This document shows positions 51,784 to 62,009 of a stretch of 64,000 bases of DNA, one piece after another. This DNA comes from Buxus sempervirens (Eukaryota > Streptophyta > Magnoliopsida > Buxales > Buxaceae), in NCBI GenBank assembly GCA_947561395.2, contig OX387190.1, positions 13,634,858 through 13,698,857 of the forward strand. Reading direction: 5' to 3'. A program made the position numbers and the translations under genes. Each line of letters opens with the position of its first letter. Within the stretch, counting starts at the first letter, position 1. The notes below the pieces were generated by a model. It did not search any database, was not told where the DNA came from, and saw only the letters and a list, made by a program, of their open reading frames with translations.

Positions 51784-52270
51784 TATGCCCCCTGAACTTG
51801 CCATTCATGTTACTTGCTCCATCATATCCTTGCCCCTATAATTTAGATGTACTAAATCCATGGTAAAAAAGTATTGATTCAGTTGCTACTTTGAGTGATA
51901 TTCCAGTAGCGCCAAAAATACGCTTAATGCTGAGAAACCGCTCTACTATACATCCTTGTTCATTCACAAAACGCAAAACTATAACCATCTACTCTATACG
52001 TGAAACATCACATGCATGACTTATCAATTGAGGTATAAAAGATACCATCTCCAAGATTCTTAATATAGTATTTGTGGTTTGAATAGTTGTAGCATTTACG
52101 ATGTCCTTTTGGATATGGTGAAATAAATTTAATATTTTCATGACCATTTTCTCTAATAACTTTATTGATATCCTCATTATGGCTACCAAGAAATCCCAAG
52201 AGTTCAAGAAATTTCCCTTGATTCTTTGACTCTAATTATTTATCGTGATCATGAAAAGACAATCATTGTT
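51784..52270 (-). pseudogene. ZMYM1-like gene, fragment 2 of 4 (DUF4371 part)
   Basis: The minus strand gives FLGSHNEDINKVIRENGHENI, the typical start of DUF4371 (NFLELLxFLAxHNExI pattern). Then, in changing frames, come KDIVNATTIQTTNTILRIL, VIVLRFVNEQGCIVERFL-like coding, and GYDGASNMNGKFRG (51790-51831), the YDGASNM signature of the hAT-type catalytic core. Several frameshifts and stops. It joins fragment 1 across B3 and fragment 3 across D2. Identification rests on motif order remembered from the family, not on a search. Confidence 0.88.
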
Positions 52271-53694
52271 TGTAACGCCCCGAACCTAGGTCAATGCAAA
52301 AACTAGCACTCAACCCGAATCCGAAGTGCTACAAGCCCAAAACATCAAATTACCATACCAATAATAACATTCATTAAACAATTCATATCAGAGTACGGAA
52401 GTCTTATCATTAATAAAAACCAATAATCATCATGGATTAAAGTCATCCAAACCATCTCACCAAAATAATTTAAGTCTGGTAAAACAGGTTCTATCACTCT
52501 CACTCTTATAATCATCAAATCCATAAAATAACAGAAAATAATCAAATGTATCTAACATCTGAATCAACCTCAAAAGCTATATCTAATCTGGATAATAATT
52601 GTCCTCTGAAAGGAAATCAGCAAACTCACCCCCAGAAGCAAACCACACGTCTCTCTCATGCGTATCAACTGAAAACAAAACAAAACAAGTAGGAATAAGA
52701 CACGAATATCTCAGTAGGTAACAATATGCATGAATAAACAGTTTATATATAGAAGATAGTTACTCTCATGCTAGGTAAAAATAAACGAGATAAGCAGGAT
52801 ACAATACAATCTCAACAGATTAAACAGTAATCAATTCAAAATAGTTCAACAAGTATAATCATTTCCATCACATAAATTCCAACACAAGAGTGTAACAAGC
52901 AAGATCAAAACTAATCCATCATACATCATTGTAGGACTCATGAAGACAAGCAGGACTTTAAAAAGAAACTCTCCATTCACTATGCTACCATGCGACTTGT
53001 GAGCGAAGCTACTAAGACCCTCAAACCCGTATATCCACTGAGACAAGAGGCGTAGTCATCGACTTATTGCGCATGAAACTTACAAAGTTCGGCACGTGCC
53101 ACGGGCATGTAGCACCTAAATCAATACATGGAGATGGCCGCTTATCCACACATACATGCAAACCCTCCAAAGGAAACTAACTTGCAGAGGAAGCGCGAGC
53201 ACAAACTAGAAGTACCCAAACAAAGAAAAACCTCTTCACTCTCAAGCTTAACACTATGGATCCACATGCAGCTGTGCCTACTAGACACCAACCATAACAA
53301 ATAACTCAAACTAACATGGTTCAATAATAGTGCCTAGTGGCATATAGGGTTTCCCAAAACTCATACTCTTTCCAAAATTAAATCTATAAAATAGTTCATT
53401 TGTGAAAAATTTCTAAAGTTCAAAAATCAGGATACTTAAAAATATATTTTTCTGAGTAATACTTTTCCCAATCAAATCAAATCGGATAGTGAAATAACCC
53501 AAAAATCCTTTTATTTTCAAAGTAAGAAAACTCTTTTTTTAAACACCCTAAATTACCCATCAATTTGTTTAAATACCCAAGATCATAGAAAACAATTGTA
53601 AACACTCAGTATTTGTTGGTTCAGGTATTTAAAATTCATTTAAATTTATTTTGGAATTGAATAACTCTTCAAAATAGGAAAAATCAGGTCTCTG

Positions 53695-53955
53695 TTAAGG
53701 TTGCTTAGCCCTGTCTTTGAGGTGACCTGGTTGGGCGTCCTTGATATTTAAAACAAAATTTCAAATCAACGGGAGCTCAAGTGGGCGCGCAAGTGATCCC
53801 CTTGGGCGACCTACCCCAAATTCCAATTTTGAACTGTCGCTCAACCCATCACTCAGGCGACTTGGTTGGGTGACATATCTAAAATATTTCTAAACACACA
53901 AGTGAAACGCTCGTCCAGATCATTTAGGCGATCGTACCAAGCGCTCGACAAACAA
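53695..53955 (-). repeat. B3 palindrome cluster
   Basis: GTCGCTCAACCC...CAGGCGAC and GGGCGCGCAAGTGATC / GATCATTTAGGCGATCG words; same family of words as D2, D3 and D4. Confidence 0.6.
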
Positions 53956-55338
53956 CAGCAAATCCGACTTCCAAAATCGAGTTTTTATGCATCAAACTAC
54001 ATATACAAATCACTCTAATATCTTCAATACATGTATATATCATACTTCCAAATCATGCTAGACGATTAAACCTTAGTAAAACTCAGTCCTCGAATAAACA
54101 GGTATGCTACCTACCTCTGTTCGACCAAGTTTCCTTCTTCCTCCTCAAGTGTAGATGATGATCTCTCTCTTTACAACAACACGGAACTCCTTCTAGGATG
54201 AAGAATGCCTCAAAATCAATGAAGCTCTCCGTCTCCTTCTCTTCTCTCTCGGTCTCTCGTTTCCTTCAGCCGTCAGAGAATACAAGACAATACGATTAGT
54301 ATTCTCTTAAGTATTCTCTCAAGTATTGAACCCTATTTTAATCTCATGATTCCATGTATCTCATTTCCATTAAATCCTAAACTACTAACCAATCAGATTA
54401 AAAGATAACCTTAAATTAATACTTACTTCAATATCTCATGATCCAACGGTTAGATTTGCATCAAACTCCTTATCTCTTTCATCAATGTGATCACCTATAT
54501 TTATAATTACAATCCATCAGAAAAATCCCCAATAAAATTGTGTGCACCTGATTTCGCACGACGAGGCGCACGTGGGATGTGTGTCACGGGACATTTCGGA
54601 GTCGCCACTGCCTGAGAGGTGTAGGCAGACACAAAGGGTGCCTATCCGGGCTTAAAGTTTCTGGTTTGCGACTTATTAGAAATCCTGGCTAAGTTCTCGG
54701 TTACGTCCAGGGAAGTCCGAAGACACCCTGGCCCGCCCCATCGATTTGACGGGTCCTTCGGGTCTCCCTGGTTCGAGTCAACTTATTCTCACCCAACTCC
54801 TAACCCAGCATGCAACTTATTCAATCTAATTGGGGACCACTGAAAGTGTAGATCCCCTTTAATTTGATTTTATCTTTTTTTATTTCCTTTTGACTGAATG
54901 GGTAGGGTACGGGCCCCGTTTGAAGGCCCTCTGGTAGTCCAAGTTGGGCTTCAAGCAAGCCCATGGCCCATCAGGGTTATTGGGTAACCCGTATTAGATT
55001 TAGTTATTTTGTTTCAAGTTTGATTAAATATTTACAAAATTAGTGGGTTAAGGCTTTTAGGGCCCAATTGGCTTGGATTTGGCCCATGGGTAATTAATCA
55101 AGTGGCCTTGGGCCCGTCTATTGAAAACGGGCCTTGTTTAGGCCAGATTGGATGTGGGCCCCGTTGGAAGGCTTACAAAGCCTTGGTGGGCCCGAGCGGG
55201 CCCACAATCTCAAAACGGGCTTGGAATGATCCACAAAGCCCAATTGGTTCAGTTTATGTTAAAACAGGTCAGATTGGGTCCAACCAGGTCCAGGGAATTT
55301 ATTTTTTTAATTCATTCTGAAAATTTACTGCATATGAA

Positions 55339-55361
55339 ATGCGGTCTAGCCTAGACCGCAT
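55339..55361 (-). repeat. C5 downstream palindrome
   Basis: ATGCGGTCTAG (55339-55349), one base, CTAGACCGCAT (55351-55361): eleven perfect pairs. Confidence 0.88.
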
Positions 55362-56521
55362 TTAATGTGTGGTTTGGCCAATTTTCCGAAAATGGCTGGA
55401 ACGCCGGCCAGATTTGGCTCGCCGGTTTCTTCTCATTGCCCGCCAACTTCTGTAGCCACCGGTATCTTCTTAGATATGATCAAATGCTCATTTCGAGCTC
55501 AATCTCCTGTCTTCATCACACCACTCATGTTTGCTTTGATTCAATCAACATAAGAACTAAATAAACACACAACCATGTATGAAATCTCTGCAACTAGTAA
55601 ATGAGATGAACTAGTCAAGAAACCAAAACATGATTCAGGCAAAGAGTTGAAAACATTAAAAAGATAACTCCAAACAAAACATGTGCTAGTGGTTGAGAAG
55701 GAGGAGGTGATCCTCAACATTTGTTTAATTAAACACACAATAAATCTGTGACAAACAAATATAAGTGTGTGCTATGTGTTGTGTTCTTGTTAAAAATAAA
55801 GTGAATGTAAGAGAATGAAATCACATGTGCGTGCTCCTAGTGTCCCTACCACCTACATGCATGAATATGGATGTGAGTAAGACATGTTACAAACCTGCAA
55901 ACACATATGGGAATAACAAATAACTTGCTCCACTTGAAGGGAAAGAGGGGGTAAGAGTATTAGGGGTACATGAGATCAAAGAGAAAGGACAAACTCCTCT
56001 TAAAAGAACACTACTAGCGACCGGAGGGTAAGCAAAACCTGCTTTGGTAACTTCCTTAACTACATCGTTAACATGAATCTCGTCTCGCCTTTCAGGTGGG
56101 ACTTCCCCCTCGCCATGGGGGAGCCCAATATCATGAACAACAAGCACAAATAGGTGAGGAATAGGTAGCAGAATAGACAGTAAAAGAGAACTTATTTCAG
56201 AAAAAATCAGATTTAATATATATCGAATACATTGTTACCAGGAGTATTACCTTGCTATTACCTTCCCTGTAGGAGGTGTTTTGATCTCCAGGAGATGTGG
56301 GCAGCAACTCGAGAGCCTTCCCAACTCCAGAAATCAGATTTTCTGTTTGCTTTGTGTGAAAAAATGGAGAAAAGGAGCAAAGGAAAGGCTAAGAAGGGTA
56401 TTTTAGGGATCTAAAAAGAGTTTAGATGGATGGGTGAGCTTCAGGGTGGTAGCAGGTCGCCAGAGCAGCAAGGTAACGACAGGGTTCAAAGGCCTTTTTT
56501 CAAACAATGACTGCTGGGGCC

Positions 56522-56530
56522 TATTTATAG
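56522..56530 (-). promoter_or_regulatory. TATA box of C5
   Basis: CTATAAATA on the minus strand in GCCTATAAATAGGCC. Confidence 0.75.
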
Positions 56531-56696
56531 GCAAAAAAGTCTGGAACCGCATTTGAAGTGCGGTTCGGTCAAAACCGCACTTCAAGTGCGGTTGCTCTTG
56601 AATTGCACTAAAAGTGCAAAAACTGCACTTAAAGTGCAGTTGGCATTTAAAACATGCGAATCTGCCAGCTGTCACCATTGGCGACGTGTGGCTAGC

Positions 56697-56705
56697 TTCT
56701 AGAAG
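56697..56705 (-). promoter_or_regulatory. Heat-shock-element-like TTCTAGAAG, C5 copy 1
   Basis: An inverted TTC/GAA pair about 170 bp upstream of the TATA box; second copy at 56813-56821 next to a G-box CACGTG (about 56801-56807). Function not shown. Confidence 0.5.
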
Positions 56706-56812
56706 GTCAGAACCGCACTCGAAGTGCAGTTCAGACCAAACCGCACTAAAAATGCGGTCGCGTGAATCTGTGCGAATCTGCCAGCTATCGCCAGTTGGGG
56801 ACACGTGGCAAG

Positions 56813-56821
56813 CTTCTAGAA
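56813..56821 (-). promoter_or_regulatory. Heat-shock-element-like TTCTAGAAG, C5 copy 2
   Basis: Same motif as 56697-56705, in the second copy of a duplicated promoter block; adjacent G-box core CACGTG. Confidence 0.5.
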
Positions 56822-57489
56822 GATTAGAACCGCATACGAAGTGCGGTTCAGACCAAACCGCACTCAAAATTCCGTCGCGCACGTTTTTTAAATGCTGGAT
56901 TTGAAATCCTTCTCCAATTTAGTTCAATTCCGGATTTTTATCTGATTTTCTCTTTTCTTTTCCATTTATTTTAATCACAAAAATCAAATATTTATTATTT
57001 TTAATAATAAATGAAAAGAATTTTTATTTATTTTGTCCTTTTCTGCTTTTTCGCCACACGAGCAGTTTTTCTGAAACTTTGAATTGCCATAACTTTTTCA
57101 TATGATGTCTGATTTCATCAAATTTAGTGGCGTTGGAATCAGCTTGGGATTCCCTATCCACAAAGCTAAAGTTTGGCAGCAAACTTGGGTTTTGGCATAA
57201 ATCCAATTTCTGCCCCCCTCAAGTTTGACCAGTTCATAACTTCTTCATCTGGACTCCGATTTGAGCAAACTCAGTTGTGTTGGAGTCGCGTTGGAATTTC
57301 CTTTTCAATGGGAAGAAGTTTGGTGGTTACTTTGCATTTGATCAAAAAGTCAATTTTTGGCCCCCTCAGGGTTTGACTTTTTAGATTAGAATTTCATATT
57401 CTGCACTTTTGGGGCTGCAAAAATCAGGTGCTGACAAAAATAATGATTATTATTTAATTAAAATTTCTGCAAATTTTCGGGGTCTTATA

Positions 57490-58105
57490 TTTTTATAAAA
57501 GAAATTAGATGCAATCAATTGAAGCATTCAACCGAGTGCAATAGCTACTTTGCTCACGATCAGATTACTTAGAGAAAATGTTTGAACATGTTTATTCATC
57601 AAATTTAAAACCTTTTGCGTTTCGAACTTGTAAGCACTATTTTGGCCTCCAATATGAAGCCAAGATCTTTCAATAGCAATCAATCCAATTCTTGAAACCC
57701 TCTATCACAAAAGAATCCTTTCTGACTTGCTCTTGATTTTTAGGTTTAAGGAGATAAAGTATAGACAAAAGGATTCATCTTATCATATACTATATTCCAA
57801 CCATGTGGGATACATCTCAAACCATTTAAACTGAAAGACTCACCAATTATATTTTAGTAACATAATGTTGTTTAGGTTGAAAAGATCCTTTGTAAATATG
57901 CTCTTCGGATCACATATCAATCATTGGGGTGATAACTTGAATTTTGAGTCAAAACCATAGGTCTGATGGAAGATTATTAACTTCAGCTTCTATCTAGACT
58001 TTCTTTACAGAAGTTTGAGCTTTGCCAAGAGACTCATCTTTTTTATCAGAATGCGTCTCTTCTGAGTTTGATTTTTGCTTGAGATACTTGTACGTAACTT
58101 AAACT
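57490..58105 (-). pseudogene. ZMYM1-like gene, fragment 1 of 4 (N-terminal, zinc-finger part)
   Basis: Start of the broken hAT-derived gene. The minus strand reads, with frame changes: EAEVNNLPSD, SSYHPND, VIRRAYLQ, YPTWLEYSI followed by DESFCLYF, then EGFKNWIDC, and TRLNASIDCI near the B3 junction. This is the order SDPGL-YHPN-RRAYLQ-WLEYS-FCLCCYLF-GFxNW-TRLxASIDC seen in plant TTF-type/ZMYM1-like proteins. There is no usable start codon and at least ten stops or shifts. The true 5' limit is uncertain; beyond 58105 I see no homology. Confidence 0.85.
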
Positions 58106-59020
58106 AAATAGAAAAAAATGAAACCATAATCACTCTATTATTTACAAGCAATTTTATAATATCTAACTAAATTACCAAACACTATAAAAATATAATATTT
58201 ACAACAACTATGATATTTGAAATAGTAATTTTGTAAGTTGTTCATATAGGAATGAAGGACTTTATAAAAAAAAAATAGTATAAAATTGGCAAGAGTTCTT
58301 TTTATCCCTTAGGCTGTGTTCGTTTCACCGGAATTTGGTGGAAAATTTTTTTTCTAGAAGTTCAAAGTTTTTCATGCGTTTGTTGTAATAGAAAACTTAG
58401 GACAATGGAAAAAAAATTTCTTGAAAAACTAAAAAGTGGTGGAAAATAACTTCTCGACATTTGGCGGAAGTGAATTTCCTTCTGGGAAAAGTAGAGCCCA
58501 ATTATTTCGTCTTCCTCCATCTACTCCTCTATTGCATCTACTTCATTTGCATCAATATGTACCTTCTCTCTTTCCCCTATCTCCTTTTTTCCCATCCTCC
58601 CTCCCTCTGTTACTTGGTAGCAACGACACAAAGCATACTTCTGAATATATTTCTAGTCATGGTTTTCATCCTTGCAGTAGCTTTCCAGTGAGAGATTTTC
58701 AATTTTGCTCCATGACAACCTTCTCCCTCTTTGTGTCTCGAGTGAAGTTTAGTGCTAACCTCAAGTATCTACAGCTCCAATCATAGTCTTCATCATGGTA
58801 GTAACTCTTCGGCAAAGAAACTCTCTAGTTTTACTTCGTCGAACCTTTGGCCAAGTTTTGTGGGATCTTTATTCCAGTATTTTGGGCAACTATTACCATA
58901 TGGTTGTTTGGACAGGGCTTATTGGAATAATTGACAGTGACACGGTGAGAGTGAAAGAAAGAGAGAGAGAGACACACACACAAAGAGGGGGGGGGGGGGG
59001 GGGGGGAGTGAAAGACTCAA
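58106..59020. other. Intergenic, no supported gene
   Basis: AT-rich, then a moderately GC-rich stretch with short overlapping ORFs lacking domains. TTAGGCTGTGTTCGTTT at about 58309 looks like the end of a hAT-type MITE, but no partner inverted repeat was found. A compound microsatellite (GA)n-(AC)n-G-run lies at 58957-59007. Confidence 0.5.
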
Positions 59021-59021
59021 C

Positions 59022-59160
59022 CCAACGAAAAATTGTCCACTTTGGGCCTAAGCCTGCACGATTTTGTCTCAAAAAGGCGCCTCACTAGTTTAAGTTTTCT
59101 TCCTGACTCTTATACCTTATCAGGCTTTCATCTATTTCCGATGTGGGTTCAGGATGTCAT
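59022..59160 (-). repeat. Dispersed repeat with snRNA-type promoter motifs
   Basis: The minus strand holds ACCCACATCGG (59148-59138), close to the plant upstream sequence element RTCCCACATCG of U-snRNA genes. It is followed 23 nt later by TATAAG (59114-59109), then GAGGCGCC and TTAGGCCCAAAGTGGACAAT. Repeats with this arrangement are common in plant genomes. No snRNA sequence is recognised downstream. Confidence 0.5.
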
Positions 59161-59339
59161 AATCTCTCCTCCTTCAGGGCTACACATCCTTGTGTAGTGG
59201 TCCGCTAACCTAGAAGCTTGGCAGCCATCACCAAGCCTGCCCTCTTCAGTCCAACCACGTCCCATGGGTAATGCCAGGATCCACACCAGACACGGACTAC
59301 TGGATCCGAATCCATCTCCGATAGTGGAAAACAAGTCAA

Positions 59340-60365
59340 AAGCCAAAACACAGAAATCTAGGTATTCACGATTAATCGACCATAACTGGCGATTAATCGT
59401 CAAATCACTATTAGCCCTCTTGATTAATCAACAAACTTAATCCTGACTAATTCTGAGAACTAATTTCTAAGATTTACCACCAGGATTAATTGCCAAAGCC
59501 CGCGATTAATCATGGGATCGCGAACAGCAAAAATCTAGGTTATTCTTCTTGGTTTAACACTTGCACCACTAAGAACCATAGGACTCTAACATCAAGCTAC
59601 CATCTTATGCTCATCATATAACATCCAAATACATCAAAAACATTAGCTAAACATGATCCAACATGAAATAAAATAATTTTCATCAAAACTCATCTCAGAA
59701 ACATGTATTCGCTCTAACACATTTAGCCATAATCTTCATAACTTCAAAATCGATGTAGAATCATCAAAACATCATAAACATGCTTCCAGAACAATCAAAA
59801 TCTCAGGAACACCATTGATTCACGTCTAAAAATAAAACATCAAGTATTTTGGTTTTGAAAGGGTGCTATTTACCTCTTTTCACAACCAACTTCAAGCTAA
59901 AACTCTAGCAACCACTCTCCTCCCTAGCACTGATCTGAAACCTACAGAAATCCAAGCAATGCACTGCATGTATGAGGGTTTCTCCCTTCTCTTTCAATCG
60001 TCAAGAGTAAAAACAACCACTTTTTATAAAGTCTCTATAACACACACCCATACTTCTCACCCCGTTCACATCCATATATGCATCCAATAAGGGTTTAGAT
60101 AATTATTTAATTAAATCATGATTCCAATGCATGCCACACCATCATGCCTCATGCTACTAACCAATGAAATTAAGGAATATTACTAATAACTTTCTTACCT
60201 CATATCATAATATCCGACCGTTGGATTTGCCTCAAATTATGAATTTCCGTCCTCCACATGATCTCTTTACAATTCAATCCATGGATTAGCAAGGATCACT
60301 CTAAAATAATCAGTTTTTATTTAATTAAAAATCTGAAAAATTTTAGAGTCATTCGAAACGTGTTA
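59340..60365 (-). mobile_element. B4: B/D-family LTR fragment
   Basis: The minus strand starts about 60365 (TAACACGTTTCGAATGAC-like end), with TATA-like TATAAAAAG about 60021-60030, donor GAG|GTAAATAGCA (59873) and palindrome cluster 59366-59525. The 3' part with the acceptor is missing. Closest to B2a by its cluster word. Confidence 0.55.
59366..59525 (-). repeat. B4 palindrome cluster (CGATTAATCG)
   Basis: CACGATTAATCGACCATAAC, GGCGATTAATCGTC, GATTAATCAAC, GGATTAATTGCC and CGCGATTAATCATG. Same word as B2a 45895-46030. Confidence 0.7.
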
Positions 60366-62009
60366 TTAATAAATAATTCCTCTATTGTGCCAAAGGCAAA
60401 TATCTCCATAAAGAAAATCATAGATTAGTAAATGACAAAGGCTCTTTATAGCTCTTGACTTCACTAATTTTGGTGCTTGTACGAATTGCATAAAGATCAA
60501 GCAGATCAAGAAATCTAATATGGGTACCAAGAGGAATAATAATAAATCTAGAATCATATATAATATTTGTTGGCCCCTTGATACTTTTTGTGTAAATGGT
60601 TAGAGATATTTATTTCATTTATTGATAACTGTAAGAGATACATGTTTGTCTAAATCTTATAAAGAATTGTTGAAGCACTTGATACTTTCAATAATATTAG
60701 AAGTAGACAGACGATCTAGTTGGAAGGTCAACATAAGATACACATAGAGTTATGGCATTGTAGTATTATATATGATGTCAGGCACACTATAACAGTGTAG
60801 TAGAAATAAGGAACTGCATTTTGATGGAAATGCTAAGGAGTTTAATTTATAACTTATTTTCTTCTTCTAAAGTATGGACTAAAGCCTTAAAACCATGGTG
60901 TATCTTCTAAACTAGATTTCATTTAAAGTTGTTCCTATACCATCCTTTAAGTTTTTGAATAGATGAAAGCCTAAGTTTAACTAATATACATATAAATTGG
61001 TATCCAGTTAAAGTTAGGGTGTATGATCCACATGAGAATAAGATTGACCTTATAATTGTCAATGATTCTATCACTGGTTATATAGTAGATCCAAAGGATT
61101 ATATTTTTATCTTTTGCAAAATTATTAAAGAATCCTTATATGTTAAGTAAGTTTCTTTAGGATGGAAACATTAGTGGGAGTGGGCTCCCTTAGAGTATGG
61201 TATATGGGTGATGGTTCTTATACCCATATGTGAGGGTCGGCAAATTGTTTATCAGTATAAGCCACTTGTTGTGGAAAAAGAACAATTAGCTCAAAAGCCA
61301 CTTCCACATGGGGGAACAAGTTGTCAAAATATCTATCATACAGATTAAAATAGGTAGATATTATAAAGTACCCAAAAATAAGGAAGTTTACCATTTCTTG
61401 CAATTGTATTGTATACCTGCTAGATTTTGACCATGAGGTAAGACTCATTGATGATCCTATTATTTTTATAAGCTACGAGTAGAGGTAACTTTACAAATGA
61501 TATGATTGTATAAAGGATGAGTAGAAATAATTAGCATATATTAAAGTCTAGAACTTTATAAAGTTACCTTTATGGATTTTGAGCTATTAGCTGCTATTAA
61601 AACTCATCTAGCAACAATATGTTACATAAGTCCAGGCTTATTAGCTTATATTTTATTCAAAAGGTAGACATTGATGATCATGATTCCTTCTTTCTAGTTT
61701 TTTTGAAGGACTCATTAAAGATGATCAGGGCTTAGTACCTTTGCTACACTAGATGCATGTATAGACAGTCTTTGGAATAAGGATCTCATATTGGAGGCAC
61801 ACATGTATGAATATTTGCTGACTCAAATAGTCAATATACAGACTAAAAGAGACCTCCCTATGGATGGTATCTAAAGTTTCATAATGATAAAGTACTTCAC
61901 CCAATATAACGAAGGACATTATGTATACCTTGAGGTTAGTGGGAGTTAAATTACTTTCTAGTCTTAATTATTGACAAAATTATACTAGTTAGTAATGTCT
62001 TTGGTATGT
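60366..62009 (+). pseudogene. Unrecognised degraded coding relic
   Basis: The plus strand has several stretches that stay open far longer than the AT content predicts but without a common frame. Examples: 60957-61151 (IHINWYPVKVRVYDPHENK, then IDLIIVNDSITGYIVDPKDY), 61226-61325 (YQYKPLVVEKEQLAQKPLP), 61330-61425 (RYYKVPKNKEVYHFLQLYC), 61570-61665 (KVTFMDFELLAAIKTHLA) and 61748-61872 (SLWNKDLILEAHMYEYLL). This looks like one decayed protein gene. I do not recognise the family. A minus-strand 76-residue ORF at 61218-61448 overlaps and is likely a shadow. Confidence 0.4.

Larger units (their letters stand above)
56541..56880 (-). repeat. C5 U3 stem-loop cluster (ACCGCA / TGCGGT)
   Basis: GAACCGCA 56544-56551 / TGCGGTTC 56559-56566 (loop TTTGAAG); AACCGCA 56573-56579 / TGCGGTT 56587-56593 (CTTCAAG); TTGCA 56603-56607 / TGCAA 56615-56619 (CTAAAAG); CTGCA 56623-56627 / TGCAG 56635-56639 (CTTAAAG); four more decayed pairs to 56880. 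The block with CTGCCAGCT, an ACGTGTGG/CACGTGGC word and TTCTAGAAG is present twice. Confidence 0.88.
54539..57436 (-). mobile_element. C5: solo LTR, family C, perfect target duplication AAAAT
   Basis: Bounded by TGTGTGCACC and GGTGCTGACA; AAAAT at 54534-54538 and 57437-57441. Stem word ACCGCA: upstream cluster 56541-56880, downstream palindrome 55339-55361. TATA 56522-56530, donor AAG|GTAATAGC at 56261, two heat-shock-like elements. GTGGCGACTCC near the 3' end (about 54600). No credible ORF. Confidence 0.9.
52271..57489 (-). mobile_element. B3: B/D-family solo LTR (2.3 kb) split by C5
   Basis: It begins TGTAACGCCCCGAACC (52271) and ends AATTTTCGGGGTCTTATA (57489; TACA decayed to TATA); flanks TTGTT (52266-52270) and TTTTT (57490-57494), one mismatch. 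Minus-strand donor GAG|GTAGGTAGCA (54114), palindrome cluster 53695-53955, acceptor TTTGTTTTCAG (AG ends 52669): intron about 1.45 kb. No ORF with domains. Own segments 52271-54538 and 57442-57489. Confidence 0.82.

Noticed and set aside
56403-56882. 159-residue ORF over the C5 promoter
   Set aside because: Repeated ECGSDLL-like peptides are translations of the stem-loop cluster.
58309-58330. hAT MITE terminus (GGCTGTGTTCGTTT)
   Set aside because: No partner inverted end or 8-bp target duplication found within 1 kb.
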